DNA from: an uncultured Coriobacteriaceae bacterium
Lineage (GTDB): Bacteria; Actinomycetota; Coriobacteriia; Coriobacteriales; Atopobiaceae
Reading direction: 5' to 3'
DNA length: 64,000 nt
Assembly (NCBI GenBank): GCA_902793195.1
Contig: CADBCS010000023.1
Span: 1-64,000, forward strand
A program made the translations under genes and the position numbers. The notes under the pieces were generated by a model, which saw only the letters and a program-made list of their open reading frames with translations, did no database searches and was not told the origin of the DNA. Of this stretch, positions 43,054-51,753 are shown piece after piece (positions within the stretch are counted from its first letter, which is position 1; each line of letters starts with the position of its first letter).

Positions 43054-43081
43054 TTGAACGCCATGTCCACTCTGTTAGAAT
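43054..43081 (+). promoter_or_regulatory. Sigma-70-type promoter
   Basis: TTGAAC (43054-43059) and TAGAAT (43076-43081) are separated by 16 bp and lie 37 bp upstream of the small membrane protein gene. Confidence 0.6.
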
Positions 43082-43118
43082 CATTACAGTTTGACCATAC
43101 CCATAGGAAGGCATCCCC

Positions 43119-43316
43119 ATGTCCACAGACGAGCAGTACGACGACATCGACGACTTCGAAGACGACGACGCGCCGATCTCGGTTCATCTCAAGAACATCG
43201 TTGGTGGCGTTGCGACGCTTGTGTTGCTTTGCGTGCCGATCCTCCTCATCCGTCACGTAACAAAGCGTATCGAGGAAAACGACGCGTTCAAAAAACTGGA
43301 GGACAAGCTCGGCTAA
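43119..43316 (+). CDS. Small single-pass membrane protein
   Basis: A 65-residue protein: an acidic N-terminus (DEQYDDIDDFEDDDA), one transmembrane helix (about 29-46, GVATLVLLCVPILLI) and a charged C-terminus. It has its own promoter and AGGAAGG upstream of ATG 43119. I do not recognise the family; the strong acidic cytoplasmic tail suggests a small regulatory or scaffold protein. It converges with the ABC-F gene. Confidence 0.7.
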   Translation: MSTDEQYDDIDDFEDDDAPISVHLKNIVGGVATLVLLCVPILLIRHVTKRIEENDAFKKLEDKLG

Positions 43317-43331
43317 CGCCGCACGTCGGCA

Positions 43332-45146
43332 TCACTCCCCAAGCTGCTCCGACAGCTCGAGCCACTCCATCTCCAGATCCTCCAGCAACGACTCCGCCTC
43401 TTCAATCTGGGCCTGCTTCGCAATGAGGGCCTCGTAGTCAGTGGGATCAACCGCCTGCATCTCCTCACGAAGTCGGTTGGGGACGAGGCTTTGCTTATCC
43501 ATCCTGCGCGCAACCGAATCGAGACGCTTCTTGAGTTCGCGTCGCTTGCTGTTTGTTAGGCTCCCCGCTTGGGGGGCCGTTTTGCTTGGCTTGGCCCGCT
43601 CTGTCTTGGTGTTGTGCGCCGTGCGCGCCTGATCCAACCGGTCCAGATACTCGTCGACGCCACCGGGACAATGCAGGAGCTCGCCACGGATGAGCGAGTA
43701 CTGGTCGTCGGTTACGCGCTCCAGCAGGGAACGGTCGTGGCTCACCATAACGAGCGTGCCGGGCCAGGTGTCCAGAAGGTCTTCCACCACCGCGAGCATA
43801 TCGGTATCCAGGTCGTTGCCCGGTTCGTCCAGAATCAGAACGTTGGGCTCTTCCATGAGCACGCAAAGAAGGGCGATTCTGCGACGCTGCCCACCCGAGA
43901 GGTCGCGGACGTAGCTCATCAGCTCGTTGTGCTCAAAGCCCAATCGCTCCGCAAGCTGCTCGGGACTCTGCGTCTTGCCCTCAACCACATAGTAGCGCTT
44001 GTAACGGCCAAGCAGGTCCCTCACACGCCAGTCCTCATGCTCCATGAGCAGCTCGAGGCGCTGGTCGAGCCAGCCAAACCGAACCGTCTTGCCAATCTTC
44101 ACCCACCCGCGCTGGGGTCGCTGCGCGCCACTGAGCACGCGAAGCAGTGTGGACTTGCCTGCACCATTCGCTCCGAGGATGCCCACGCGATCTCCTGGGC
44201 CGAGTATCCAGGAGATGTCCTCCAAAACGTGGTCGCCGATACCCACATCTTGATCTTGGTACCAAACCGACACGTTTCGCAACTCGACGACTTGCTTGCC
44301 CAGTCGGCTCACGGCCATCCGATGCAGCTCGACGGGGTTTCTCAGCGGAGGGTCATTCTCCACGAGGGCCATGGCAGCCTCGACCCTAAAGCGTGGCTTG
44401 CTCGTACGCGCCTTGGCACCGTGCGCAAGCCAGTTGAGCTCCTTGCGCAGCATGTTCTGTCGACGCTCCTCGATGACTGCCGCGACTCGCTCTCGCTCGA
44501 CACGCTGCTGCACATATGCGGAGTAGCCGCCCTCAAACGGCTCAACCTCCCCATCGTGCACCTCCCACATGCGCAGGCACACCTCGTCGAGGAACCAGCG
44601 GTCGTGGGTTATCACGAGCAATGCGCCAGTGCCAGACGGCCAGCGGTTGCGTAGGTGATGGGCCAGCCAGCGAATGGCGTGAAGGTCAAGGTGGTTCGTT
44701 GGCTCGTCGAGCATGAGCACATCCCAGTTGCCCACGAGCAACCGCGCCAAGTCGGCCCGTCGACGCTGCCCACCCGAGAGGTTCCCCACCAGACCGTCCC
44801 AGTCGAGGTCCCCCACCAACTCGTCGATGATATCGCGCGTCCTGGAATCGGCTGCCCACTCATAGACGGGACGCTCCCCCACGATGGCGTGCCCCAGGGT
44901 ATCGGCATCGTCCAGGGCATCTCCCTGGCCCAACACGCCAACAGCAATGCCACCGCGCCAGGTGATGCTTCCCTCGTCGGGCTCGTATGCCTTTGCGAGC
45001 AGGGACAACAGCGTCGACTTTCCGTCTCCGTTGCGACCTACGATGCCAATTCGGTCTCCCTCATATATGCCAATGGACTGATTGCGCAGCACGCGCTTTC
45101 CCGGCCATTCGTGCCCAAGGGCTTCCGTGCCTATGAGAATGCCCAT
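43332..45146 (-). CDS. ABC-F family ATPase, Uup-like
   Basis: A 604-residue ABC-F protein with two ATPase domains and no membrane segment. Walker A motifs are GRNGDGKS (37-44, Asp replacing the usual Ala) and GANGAGKS; both signatures are LSGGQRRR and Walker B motifs are VLMLDEPTNHLD and VLILDEPGNDLD. The C-terminus is a coiled coil (KRRELKKRLDSVARRM, then a Glu-rich helix), as in Uup/YdiF. ABC-F proteins act on the ribosome or, for Uup, on branched DNA. The second Walker B has GND instead of TNH, an unusual change. It is followed upstream by nfo with 2 bp spacing. Confidence 0.9.
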   Translation of the reverse strand: MGILIGTEALGHEWPGKRVLRNQSIGIYEGDRIGIVGRNGDGKSTLLSLLAKAYEPDEGSITWRGGIAVGVLGQGDALDDADTLGHAIVGERPVYEWAADSRTRDIIDELVGDLDWDGLVGNLSGGQRRRADLARLLVGNWDVLMLDEPTNHLDLHAIRWLAHHLRNRWPSGTGALLVITHDRWFLDEVCLRMWEVHDGEVEPFEGGYSAYVQQRVERERVAAVIEERRQNMLRKELNWLAHGAKARTSKPRFRVEAAMALVENDPPLRNPVELHRMAVSRLGKQVVELRNVSVWYQDQDVGIGDHVLEDISWILGPGDRVGILGANGAGKSTLLRVLSGAQRPQRGWVKIGKTVRFGWLDQRLELLMEHEDWRVRDLLGRYKRYYVVEGKTQSPEQLAERLGFEHNELMSYVRDLSGGQRRRIALLCVLMEEPNVLILDEPGNDLDTDMLAVVEDLLDTWPGTLVMVSHDRSLLERVTDDQYSLIRGELLHCPGGVDEYLDRLDQARTAHNTKTERAKPSKTAPQAGSLTNSKRRELKKRLDSVARRMDKQSLVPNRLREEMQAVDPTDYEALIAKQAQIEEAESLLEDLEMEWLELSEQLGE

Positions 45147-45148
45147 AC

Positions 45149-46024
45149 CTACGCCTCTCCACCACGAGCCAGGCGACGAAGCAGGGAGATCTCGCGCGCG
45201 TATCCCTCGAGCTCGTTGGGTGTCTCGAGAATCATGGGGAGGGACCTCAGACGGTCGTCGGTAACGATTCTTGCAAACGCCTCCAAACCAATGTGGCCCT
45301 CACCCAGTCGCTCGTGCCGGTCCTTGTGCGCGCCGAGGGAGTTCTTCGAGTCGTTGAGATGAAGTGCCTTGAGCCGCTCCAAACCAAGCACGCGATCGAA
45401 CTCGTCGAGCACGCCGTCGAGGTCTCCTTGCACATCGTATCCGCCGTCCCACACATGGCAGGTGTCCAGGCACACGCCAAGCAGCTCGTCGTGAACGCAA
45501 CCGTCCAGAATCTTGGCCAGCTCCTCGAAGGTGCGGCCCACCTCCGTGCCCTTGCCCGCCATGGTCTCGAGCAACACCGTTGTGGCCTGTCCCTCGAACA
45601 GCACCTCGTTGAGGGCGTCGCATATGAGCTCCACTCCCCTGTCGCTACCCTGACCCACATGGCTCCCGGGATGGAAGTTGTAGTAATTGCCAGGAAGGAA
45701 TTCCATTCGCTCGAGGTCCTGCGCCATGGCGCGGCGGGCAAAGACGACCACATCCTCCTTCTTCGAGCAGAGGTTCATGGTATAGGGGGCATGGGCGACC
45801 AGGCGACCGAACCCATTGGCCTCCATCAGCATGCGAAGCCGTCGCATGTCGTCCACGTCCAATGGGCGCACGTTGCCGCCGCGAGGGTTGCGCGTAAAGA
45901 ACGAGAAGGTGTTGGCGCCAATGGAGAGGGCGACCTCCCCCATGGCGGCATAGCCCTGCGCCACCGAGAGGTGACAGCCAATGGCAAGCTCGTCGGCTGC
46001 ATGTGCGTTTGCATGGACGCTCAT
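45149..46024 (-). CDS. nfo: Deoxyribonuclease IV (AP endonuclease)
   Basis: A 291-residue endonuclease IV that cleaves DNA 5' to abasic sites in base excision repair. The zinc-binding TIM-barrel motifs are present: IGCHLSVAQG, VAHAPYTMNL, NFHPGSHVG, VLLETMAGKG, VCLDTCHVWDGGYD, HLNDSKN and GEGHIG. Length is normal. ATG 46024 overlaps the coaBC stop by 4 bp and the gene ends 2 bp before the ABC-F start, so it is inside a housekeeping operon. Confidence 0.95.
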   Translation of the reverse strand: MSVHANAHAADELAIGCHLSVAQGYAAMGEVALSIGANTFSFFTRNPRGGNVRPLDVDDMRRLRMLMEANGFGRLVAHAPYTMNLCSKKEDVVVFARRAMAQDLERMEFLPGNYYNFHPGSHVGQGSDRGVELICDALNEVLFEGQATTVLLETMAGKGTEVGRTFEELAKILDGCVHDELLGVCLDTCHVWDGGYDVQGDLDGVLDEFDRVLGLERLKALHLNDSKNSLGAHKDRHERLGEGHIGLEAFARIVTDDRLRSLPMILETPNELEGYAREISLLRRLARGGEA

Positions 46025-47247
46025 CGCATGCCTCCCTCAGCCTTTGCCAGCAGCTCCTCGACGCGATCGAGGATGCGCTCGGCAACCTCGTCCTTGGAGA
46101 GCGTGGGAAGCTCGTCCACGCCGTTGGGGGCTACCAGCGTCACGCGATTGGTGTCGGTTCCAAAGCCCGAGTCCTGCCTGCTCACGTCGTTTGCGACCAC
46201 GAGGTCGCACCCCTTGCGCGCGAGCTTGTCCTGCGCGTGCACGACGAGGTCGTTTGTCTCTGCGGCGAATCCAACCACGACGCGCCGCCTGCCTCCCTCC
46301 TCCTTGGCGGCGCCCAGGGCGGCCAATATGTCGGTTGTCTCGACAAGACGGATGCAGTCCATGTGCTCGGATGCCTTCTTGAGCTTGTGGTCTGCAGGGT
46401 TTGCGGGCGTGTAGTCGGCAACGGCAGCCGCACAAATGGCGACGTCGCATTGGGGAAACGCCTCCATAACGGCATCGCGCATCTGAGAGGCGCTCACCAC
46501 GCTCACGCGCTGCACACCACGAGGCTCGCTCAGCGACACCGGTCCAGATACGAGCGTGACTCGCGCCCCGCGAAGCGCCGCCTCGCGGGCGATGGCATAC
46601 CCCATCTTTCCGCTGGATGCGTTGGCCAGATAGCGCACCGGGTCGATCGCCTCGTGGGTGGGACCTGCCGTAACGAGCACGTGCCGCCCACTTAAGCTCT
46701 GGCACGTTCTGCCCTTGAGCGCACGCAGCGTACACTCCACGATGGACTCGACGGGAGCCAGCTTGCCCGTGCCCACCTCGTTGCAGGCGAGGTGCCCTTC
46801 CACAGGCAAAACGAACTCCACACCGCGGCTTGCGATGGTGGCGACGTTGCGCTGCGTGGCGTCTGCGAGCCACATGTGCGTATTCATGGCCGGAGCAACG
46901 ACCACCGGCGTAGTCTTGGGTACGGCAAGCAATGCCGTGCTCGCGAGGTCATCTACCAGCCCACAGGCCATCTTTGCCAGGATGTTGGCAGTGGCGGGCA
47001 CAACCAGCACTGCCTCCGCCCACGTTGCCAGCTCGATGTGGGGTATGGTCGAATGAGCGTCCTCATACAGCGACGTCGACACACGGTGGTGCACGAGACC
47101 CTCCCACGTGGCGGCGCCCACAAACTCGAGCGCATCGCGTGTGCACAGAACACGCACGTCGCACTGCGCACGCTGCAGCCCGCGCAACACCTCGACCGCC
47201 TTGTACGCAGCAATACCACCGCACACGACGAGCAACACCCGTGGCAT
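46021..47247 (-). CDS. coaBC: Phosphopantothenoylcysteine decarboxylase/synthetase
   Basis: A 408-residue bifunctional CoaBC enzyme that makes 4'-phosphopantetheine for coenzyme A. The N-terminal flavoprotein domain has VVCGGIAAYKAVEVLR, the catalytic His in STIPHIELATWA and the PAMN motif (APAMNTHMW); the synthetase half has ITAGPTHE-type VTAGPTHEAIDPVRYL, ANASSGKMGYAIA and KLKK. ATG 47247 begins at MPRVLLVV, the usual family start; GTG 47280 right after the preceding stop is an alternative. It overlaps nfo. Confidence 0.95.
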   Translation of the reverse strand: MPRVLLVVCGGIAAYKAVEVLRGLQRAQCDVRVLCTRDALEFVGAATWEGLVHHRVSTSLYEDAHSTIPHIELATWAEAVLVVPATANILAKMACGLVDDLASTALLAVPKTTPVVVAPAMNTHMWLADATQRNVATIASRGVEFVLPVEGHLACNEVGTGKLAPVESIVECTLRALKGRTCQSLSGRHVLVTAGPTHEAIDPVRYLANASSGKMGYAIAREAALRGARVTLVSGPVSLSEPRGVQRVSVVSASQMRDAVMEAFPQCDVAICAAAVADYTPANPADHKLKKASEHMDCIRLVETTDILAALGAAKEEGGRRRVVVGFAAETNDLVVHAQDKLARKGCDLVVANDVSRQDSGFGTDTNRVTLVAPNGVDELPTLSKDEVAERILDRVEELLAKAEGGMR

Positions 47248-47280
47248 GCGGAGCTCTGTTCCTTGTTCCACGCGACCCAC

Positions 47281-48009
47281 CTAGTTTCCGGGATTGAACA
47301 TTCCGTCACACACCAAAAGACGGTGGCAGTAGGGGCACTCGGTGATGTCGGGCCCCCTGCGGATGTCGCCAAACGAGCTTGGCGGAATGGACACGCGACA
47401 CACCGATGGCTTGTTGCCGGAAAGCGTCTCCACGGCGAGGCCACCAAAGCGCTTGGCCGCCTTGGCGTATCGGCTCATCACGTCCTCGCTTACGCTCTTT
47501 GCGACCTCTTCGCGCTCGTGCATGAGCATGCGCACGTCGCGCTCGATGTCGGCTGTCTGCTCCTTGAACGAGGCCGTCTGCGCCTCGGCCTCTTCCACCA
47601 GGCGGGCGTCCATGGCTCGCGCGTTGCGCTCCGCCTGCTGAATCTTCTCGAATCGCTTGGTAAGCTCCTTGCGTTGGAACTCACGCTTCTCGATCTTCTT
47701 GGCAAGGATCGTGAGCTGGGATTCCAGATTGGCAATCTCGCGATATCCCGTTCCTTCCGCGTCGAACTTCTCTTGGGTCTCGGTCACGATCTCCTCGAGT
47801 CGCGTGTGGGCGCGCTCGTTCTCCTCGAGGTCCATCTCCGCGTCCTTGCGTTGGCCCACGATCTTGGATAGCTCGGACCCGAGCTTCTTGCGCGCGGCGC
47901 GTATGGCCTGAAGCTTCTTGGTCTGCGGCATGTCGCTCAACGTACGCTTATGGCGCATGAGCGCCAGATCAATCTCCTGAATGCGTACCAGTGCATCCGT
48001 CTCCTTCAT
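47281..48009 (-). CDS. CT398-like coiled coil with degenerate zinc ribbon
   Basis: A 242-residue protein. Residues 1-175 are a long antiparallel coiled coil (QEIDLALMRHKRTLSDMPQT, then many Glu/Lys/Arg heptads). The C-terminus is a C4-type zinc ribbon of the PF02591 family, but only the second pair, CPYCHRLL, is intact; in the first pair the second Cys is lost (CRVSIPP). Such proteins are conserved next to cell-division or flagellar genes in other phyla and in Actinobacteria are of unknown role. ATG 48009 has GGAGG upstream. Confidence 0.82.
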   Translation of the reverse strand: MKETDALVRIQEIDLALMRHKRTLSDMPQTKKLQAIRAARKKLGSELSKIVGQRKDAEMDLEENERAHTRLEEIVTETQEKFDAEGTGYREIANLESQLTILAKKIEKREFQRKELTKRFEKIQQAERNARAMDARLVEEAEAQTASFKEQTADIERDVRMLMHEREEVAKSVSEDVMSRYAKAAKRFGGLAVETLSGNKPSVCRVSIPPSSFGDIRRGPDITECPYCHRLLVCDGMFNPGN

Positions 48010-48157
48010 CACGCGCCTCCAAAGCCGCATGTCCATCATCTTGTTCCATGTTACACGATACCAAGCGTCAATCTCGCCACAAAGGGCACAGGACCAGACA
48101 TCGCGAGAGGTCTTAGAGCTGGGACCAAAGTCCATTCTTCAGTTGCGTGAGAGGCTC

Positions 48158-49330
48158 CTATCCGCGGCGCTTGAGTACCTGCACCACGTCCACGAGCTCG
48201 CTGCCAAATCGCTCGAGGTCATCCCATACCACGCGTTCGTCAAACGATATGCGCAGGGACCCAAGCGACTCCGCTCGCGCGATTCCCATGGCGGCCAGCA
48301 CGTGGCTGGGGTCAAGCGACCCGCTCGCGCATGCCGAGGCAGCGGACACGCCAAAACCGCGCGCGTCCATTTGGAGCACCAGCGATTCCGAGTCGACCCC
48401 CGGCACCATGATGCTCACGATGCCAGGAAGCTTTGTGTCGTCCACCACCGCACTCGTCGTGGGCACGATGCCGGTATTCGGTCCACACAGCAGCTCGTAC
48501 AGACCCGACGCATTGCCGGCCACGAGACTTCGGGTATGGTCGAGGTCGCGCATGCAGAATCGCGCGGTCGCCGAGAGCGCCATTGCACCACGAACGTCCT
48601 GCGTTCCAGGACGCACTCCTCGTTCCTGCCCACCGCCAAAGAACCTAGGTCGAATCGGGCAGCGAGAACGCACCAGCAACGCGCCTGTGCCCACGGGAGC
48701 ACCGATCTTGTGACCTACGATTCCCACGCCGTCACACTGCGAGAAGTCCGCACGGACCTTTGCGAACCCCTGGGCTGCATCCGTGTAGAAGAGCGCGCCG
48801 GCATCGTGAGCAAGGGAGCCAAGCTGCTCGATGGGCTGTATGACACCGGTCTCGTTGTTGGCCAGCATCACCGACACCAAGCCCACCGTATTGTCGAGCG
48901 CCTGCTCGAGCGTTTTGGGAGCCACCACACCGTCACGTCCCGGACGCAGGAACTCCACGTCAAATCCCTGCTCGCGCAGTGCGGGCGCAAGATCGAGCCC
49001 GGAGTCGTGCTCTATGGCCGACAACAGGACCCGCGTCCTCGTTCGGTTGCGTCCCTTGGCACCATATGCCATTCCCATGACGGCAAGGTTGTTGTTCTCG
49101 GTGCCACCGGAGGTGAATACAACGTCCGACGAGCGAAACCCGCCGCCAACGCAGCGGGCAAGTTCACGCCTGGCGTCATCGAGCGCGCGAGCGGCCGCAC
49201 GGCCCAGGCTATGCAGCGAGTTGGGATTGGCGCCCGCAAATGAGGAGGATTCGTACGCCATCTCCGCCTCGCGGGCAACGTCGCGCAGCGGTGCGGAGGC
49301 AGCGTAATCCAAATAGAGGTACGGCATCAT
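48158..49330 (-). CDS. Cysteine desulfurase (NifS/IscS type)
   Basis: A 390-residue PLP enzyme that takes sulfur from cysteine for Fe-S clusters or thio-tRNA. PLP Lys208 is in GIVGHKIGAP, the cofactor-contacting SGGTENNN at 74-81 and AIEHDS at 105-110, and the catalytic Cys334 in SAASACASGSLDPS, a long flexible loop typical of group I enzymes. No IscU or thiolase gene is adjacent, so the partner is unclear; MnmA-type thiolation is possible. It lies between the coiled-coil gene and rpe. Confidence 0.9.
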   Translation of the reverse strand: MMPYLYLDYAASAPLRDVAREAEMAYESSSFAGANPNSLHSLGRAAARALDDARRELARCVGGGFRSSDVVFTSGGTENNNLAVMGMAYGAKGRNRTRTRVLLSAIEHDSGLDLAPALREQGFDVEFLRPGRDGVVAPKTLEQALDNTVGLVSVMLANNETGVIQPIEQLGSLAHDAGALFYTDAAQGFAKVRADFSQCDGVGIVGHKIGAPVGTGALLVRSRCPIRPRFFGGGQERGVRPGTQDVRGAMALSATARFCMRDLDHTRSLVAGNASGLYELLCGPNTGIVPTTSAVVDDTKLPGIVSIMVPGVDSESLVLQMDARGFGVSAASACASGSLDPSHVLAAMGIARAESLGSLRISFDERVVWDDLERFGSELVDVVQVLKRRG

Positions 49331-49336
49331 GCGACG

Positions 49337-50014
49337 TCACGCCCAGCGTGACAAGCCGCGGCGCCCGGCAGTCCGAATCTCCTCCACGGCACGCGCGTGG
49401 TCCTGTGCGTCGAACACTGCACTTCCCCCCACCAGAATGCGCGCACCTGCGGAAACGACCCGCTCGGCATTTGCCGCAGAAACGCCACCATCAATCTCGA
49501 CCAACGGGTGCGCGTGCGTTCGGGAGCAGAGCTTCTGGAGCGCATGGAGCTGATCGAAGGTGTGTTCGATAAAGCGTTGTCCCGAGAATCCCGGGTTTAC
49601 CGACATGATGAGCACCATGTCCACGCAATCGACCATCGATTCGAGGGCCGAGACCGGCGTCCCCGGGTTAATGGCCACACCAGCACGACGTCCGAACTCG
49701 TGGATCTGGTCCACGATCCGACGTGGGTGACGTGCCGCCTCCATGTGGAACGTAACGAGATCGGCACCGGCCTCCAGATAGTCCCTGCAGGTCTCGTCGG
49801 GATTCGTCACCATGAGATGCACGTCCACGGGCAGCTCCGTCCCACGCTTTACGGCGCGCAGCATGCCGGGGCCAAACGAGATGTTCGGCACGTAGTGCCC
49901 GTCCATGACGTCGTAATGAATGAAGTCCGCGTTCGAGACGCTCTCTAGCTCGCTTCCCAGATTCAGAAAGTCGGCGGACAGAATCGATGGGGCGATTTGC
50001 ACGTCCTCTCGCAT
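49337..50014 (-). CDS. rpe: Ribulose-phosphate 3-epimerase
   Basis: A 225-residue TIM-barrel epimerase interconverting ribulose-5-phosphate and xylulose-5-phosphate in the pentose phosphate pathway. Motifs are IAPSILSADFLNLGSEL, HYDVMDGHYVPNISFGP, VDVHLMVTNPD, LIMSVNPGFSGQRFI and VEIDGGV. Length is normal. It lies 6 bp upstream of the cysteine desulfurase start and 8 bp after gpsA, within the long minus-strand operon. Confidence 0.95.
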   Translation of the reverse strand: MREDVQIAPSILSADFLNLGSELESVSNADFIHYDVMDGHYVPNISFGPGMLRAVKRGTELPVDVHLMVTNPDETCRDYLEAGADLVTFHMEAARHPRRIVDQIHEFGRRAGVAINPGTPVSALESMVDCVDMVLIMSVNPGFSGQRFIEHTFDQLHALQKLCSRTHAHPLVEIDGGVSAANAERVVSAGARILVGGSAVFDAQDHARAVEEIRTAGRRGLSRWA

Positions 50015-50022
50015 GGCTACAC

Positions 50023-51087
50023 CTACTCTTCCTCTTCCTCGCCCGATCGCGCCCCGGGCACAACCCCGTAGAACTCATCGCGCGGATGTCTGCCCAGCAG
50101 CATCCCCATGGCATCGCCCAGGTCGCAGTCCTCATACAGTATTTGATAGACCGCATTGGTGATGGGTGCATCCACGTGCTTCTCGCGAGCGAGTTCGTGG
50201 ATGCTTGCGGCGGCCTCGGCACCCTCCACGACCATGCCCGTGCGCGCCTGATACTGCGCGAGCGACTCACCGGCCACATACGCCTCGCCGAACGTGCGAT
50301 TACGTGAGTGATGCGACGTGCACGTTACCACCAAGTCGCCCATGCCGGCGAGTCCCATGCACGTGAGCGGATCGGCGCCCAGCGACACGGCAATGCGGTT
50401 CATCTCCGCGAGTCCACGCGTCATGAGCGCAGCCAGCGTGTTGTCACCGGCACCCATGGCACTCGCCACGCCGCAGGCCAAGGCAATGACGTTCTTTACG
50501 GCAGCACATACCTCGACTCCGCAGACATCGTCGCTCACGTAGGCCCTAAACGTGGTGCTTACCACCATCTGCTGGAAGTAGCGGGCAATGCGCTCGTCGT
50601 GGGCCGCCACGACCGCGGCCGAGATCGTCCCCTCGCTTATCTCCTCGGCGTGGTTGGGTCCGCTGAGCACTGCGATGCGCTCGGCAAAACCCAAGGTCTG
50701 CGCGACCACATCGACCATGAGGCACCCCGTGGTTCGCTCGACGCCCTTGGTGAGCACGAGTATGGGCGTGGTTGGGTCAACGCAACCGACAAGTTGCTCG
50801 CACACCCCCCTTAGGAATGCCGAGGGCACCACGAGGAGTATGGCATCGGCGTCGTCGGTCGCCTCACTCAGCGAGCTGGTGGCACACACGCACGGATCCA
50901 CCTCGTACTTCGTGAGCTGATGTGGATTGTGCCTGGACGCGTTGATCTGCCGCACGACCTCTGGCTCGAATGACCACAAGGAAACCAACTCAACATGGGG
51001 GGCCAGCAATCCCGTGACCGCAGTGCCCCAGGAACCCGAGCCGATGACGGCCACCTTGCGGGCTACCAACGTCTTAGCCGCGCTCAT
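50023..51087 (-). CDS. gpsA: Glycerol-3-phosphate dehydrogenase [NAD(P)+]
   Basis: A 354-residue GpsA that reduces dihydroxyacetone phosphate to glycerol-3-phosphate for phospholipid synthesis. NAD-binding IGSGSWGTAVTGLL is at 15-28; the catalytic region has KGVERTTGCLM, SGPNHAEE, ACGVASAMGAGDNTLAALMTRGL and LAGMGDLVVTC. The C-terminus ends with an acidic run of glutamates. Its start overlaps plsY by 4 bp, a sensible coupling because PlsY uses its product. Confidence 0.95.
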   Translation of the reverse strand: MSAAKTLVARKVAVIGSGSWGTAVTGLLAPHVELVSLWSFEPEVVRQINASRHNPHQLTKYEVDPCVCATSSLSEATDDADAILLVVPSAFLRGVCEQLVGCVDPTTPILVLTKGVERTTGCLMVDVVAQTLGFAERIAVLSGPNHAEEISEGTISAAVVAAHDERIARYFQQMVVSTTFRAYVSDDVCGVEVCAAVKNVIALACGVASAMGAGDNTLAALMTRGLAEMNRIAVSLGADPLTCMGLAGMGDLVVTCTSHHSRNRTFGEAYVAGESLAQYQARTGMVVEGAEAAASIHELAREKHVDAPITNAVYQILYEDCDLGDAMGMLLGRHPRDEFYGVVPGARSGEEEEE

Positions 51088-51752
51088 TTGCCATCCCCTT
51101 TGTGCTTTATCGAGAAGCCGTGCTCCTCACCACGTATGAGCCTGCCGATGTTCTCGCGATGCGACCATATTACGACTACGGCCACGAGCGCCATGGGTAT
51201 GAGCGCGAAGCCCGAGACACCAAAGAACCTCCCAAGGAAGGGAAGGCTCGCCGCAGCGGCGATGGAGCCCAGGGAGATATAGTGCGTGGGAATAACCAGG
51301 AGAAGGAACAGGGCGAGCATGCCAAGGCCCAGCGGCCAGTAGAGTCCCAGGGAAGCACCAAGTCCCACGGCGATGCCCTTGCCGCCATGAAAGCCCAAAT
51401 AGGGACTAAAGACGTGACCCATAACGCAAGCGGCGAAGAGCGTCGTGACGACCCATCCAAACGGACCGTTGTGAACAAGCATCCCCACATCGCCGCCAAA
51501 GCAGATCTGCGCGATGACAAATCGCACGAGCACCATGCAGAGCACTCCCTTGCCCACGTCGCACGCGAACGTGAGGGCCGCGGCTTTTCCGCCTACCGAA
51601 CGGGCAACATTGGTCATGCCGATGTTTCCCGCTCCCTCCTTGCGCACGTCGACCCCACCCATAATGGATGCGATGATGCGGCCAAAGGGGATACCTCAGA
51701 TCAGGTAGCAGACGATCGATCCAACAATTGTCGCAATTTGCAATGTGTCCAC
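51084..51752 (-). pseudogene. plsY: Acyl-phosphate:glycerol-3-phosphate acyltransferase with in-frame UGA
   Basis: PlsY transfers an acyl group from acyl-phosphate to glycerol-3-phosphate in the membrane, the first step of phospholipid synthesis. The frame from GTG 51752 (AAAGGA upstream, 1 bp after der) gives IVGSIVCYLI, then UGA at 51698-51696, then GIPFGRIIASI and KEGAGNIGMTNVAR, GFHGGKGIAVGLG, IPTHYISLGS and a C-terminal basic tail. The stop falls where relatives have Ser or Gly in the first glycine motif. Everything after it is intact, so the UGA is the only lesion. Restart at ATG 51662 would lose the first helix. Mutation, error or readthrough are the options. Confidence 0.88.
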
Positions 51753-51753
51753 G

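Noticed and set aside
41604..43256. Minus-strand open frame of 550 codons
   Set aside because: It is antisense to the CmpB-like and small membrane genes, is His/Val/Gly rich without domains, and lacks a ribosome site.
51690..51700. Genetic code change with UGA as sense codon
   Set aside because: Many other genes in the window end in UGA at sensible positions, so only a local event is supported.
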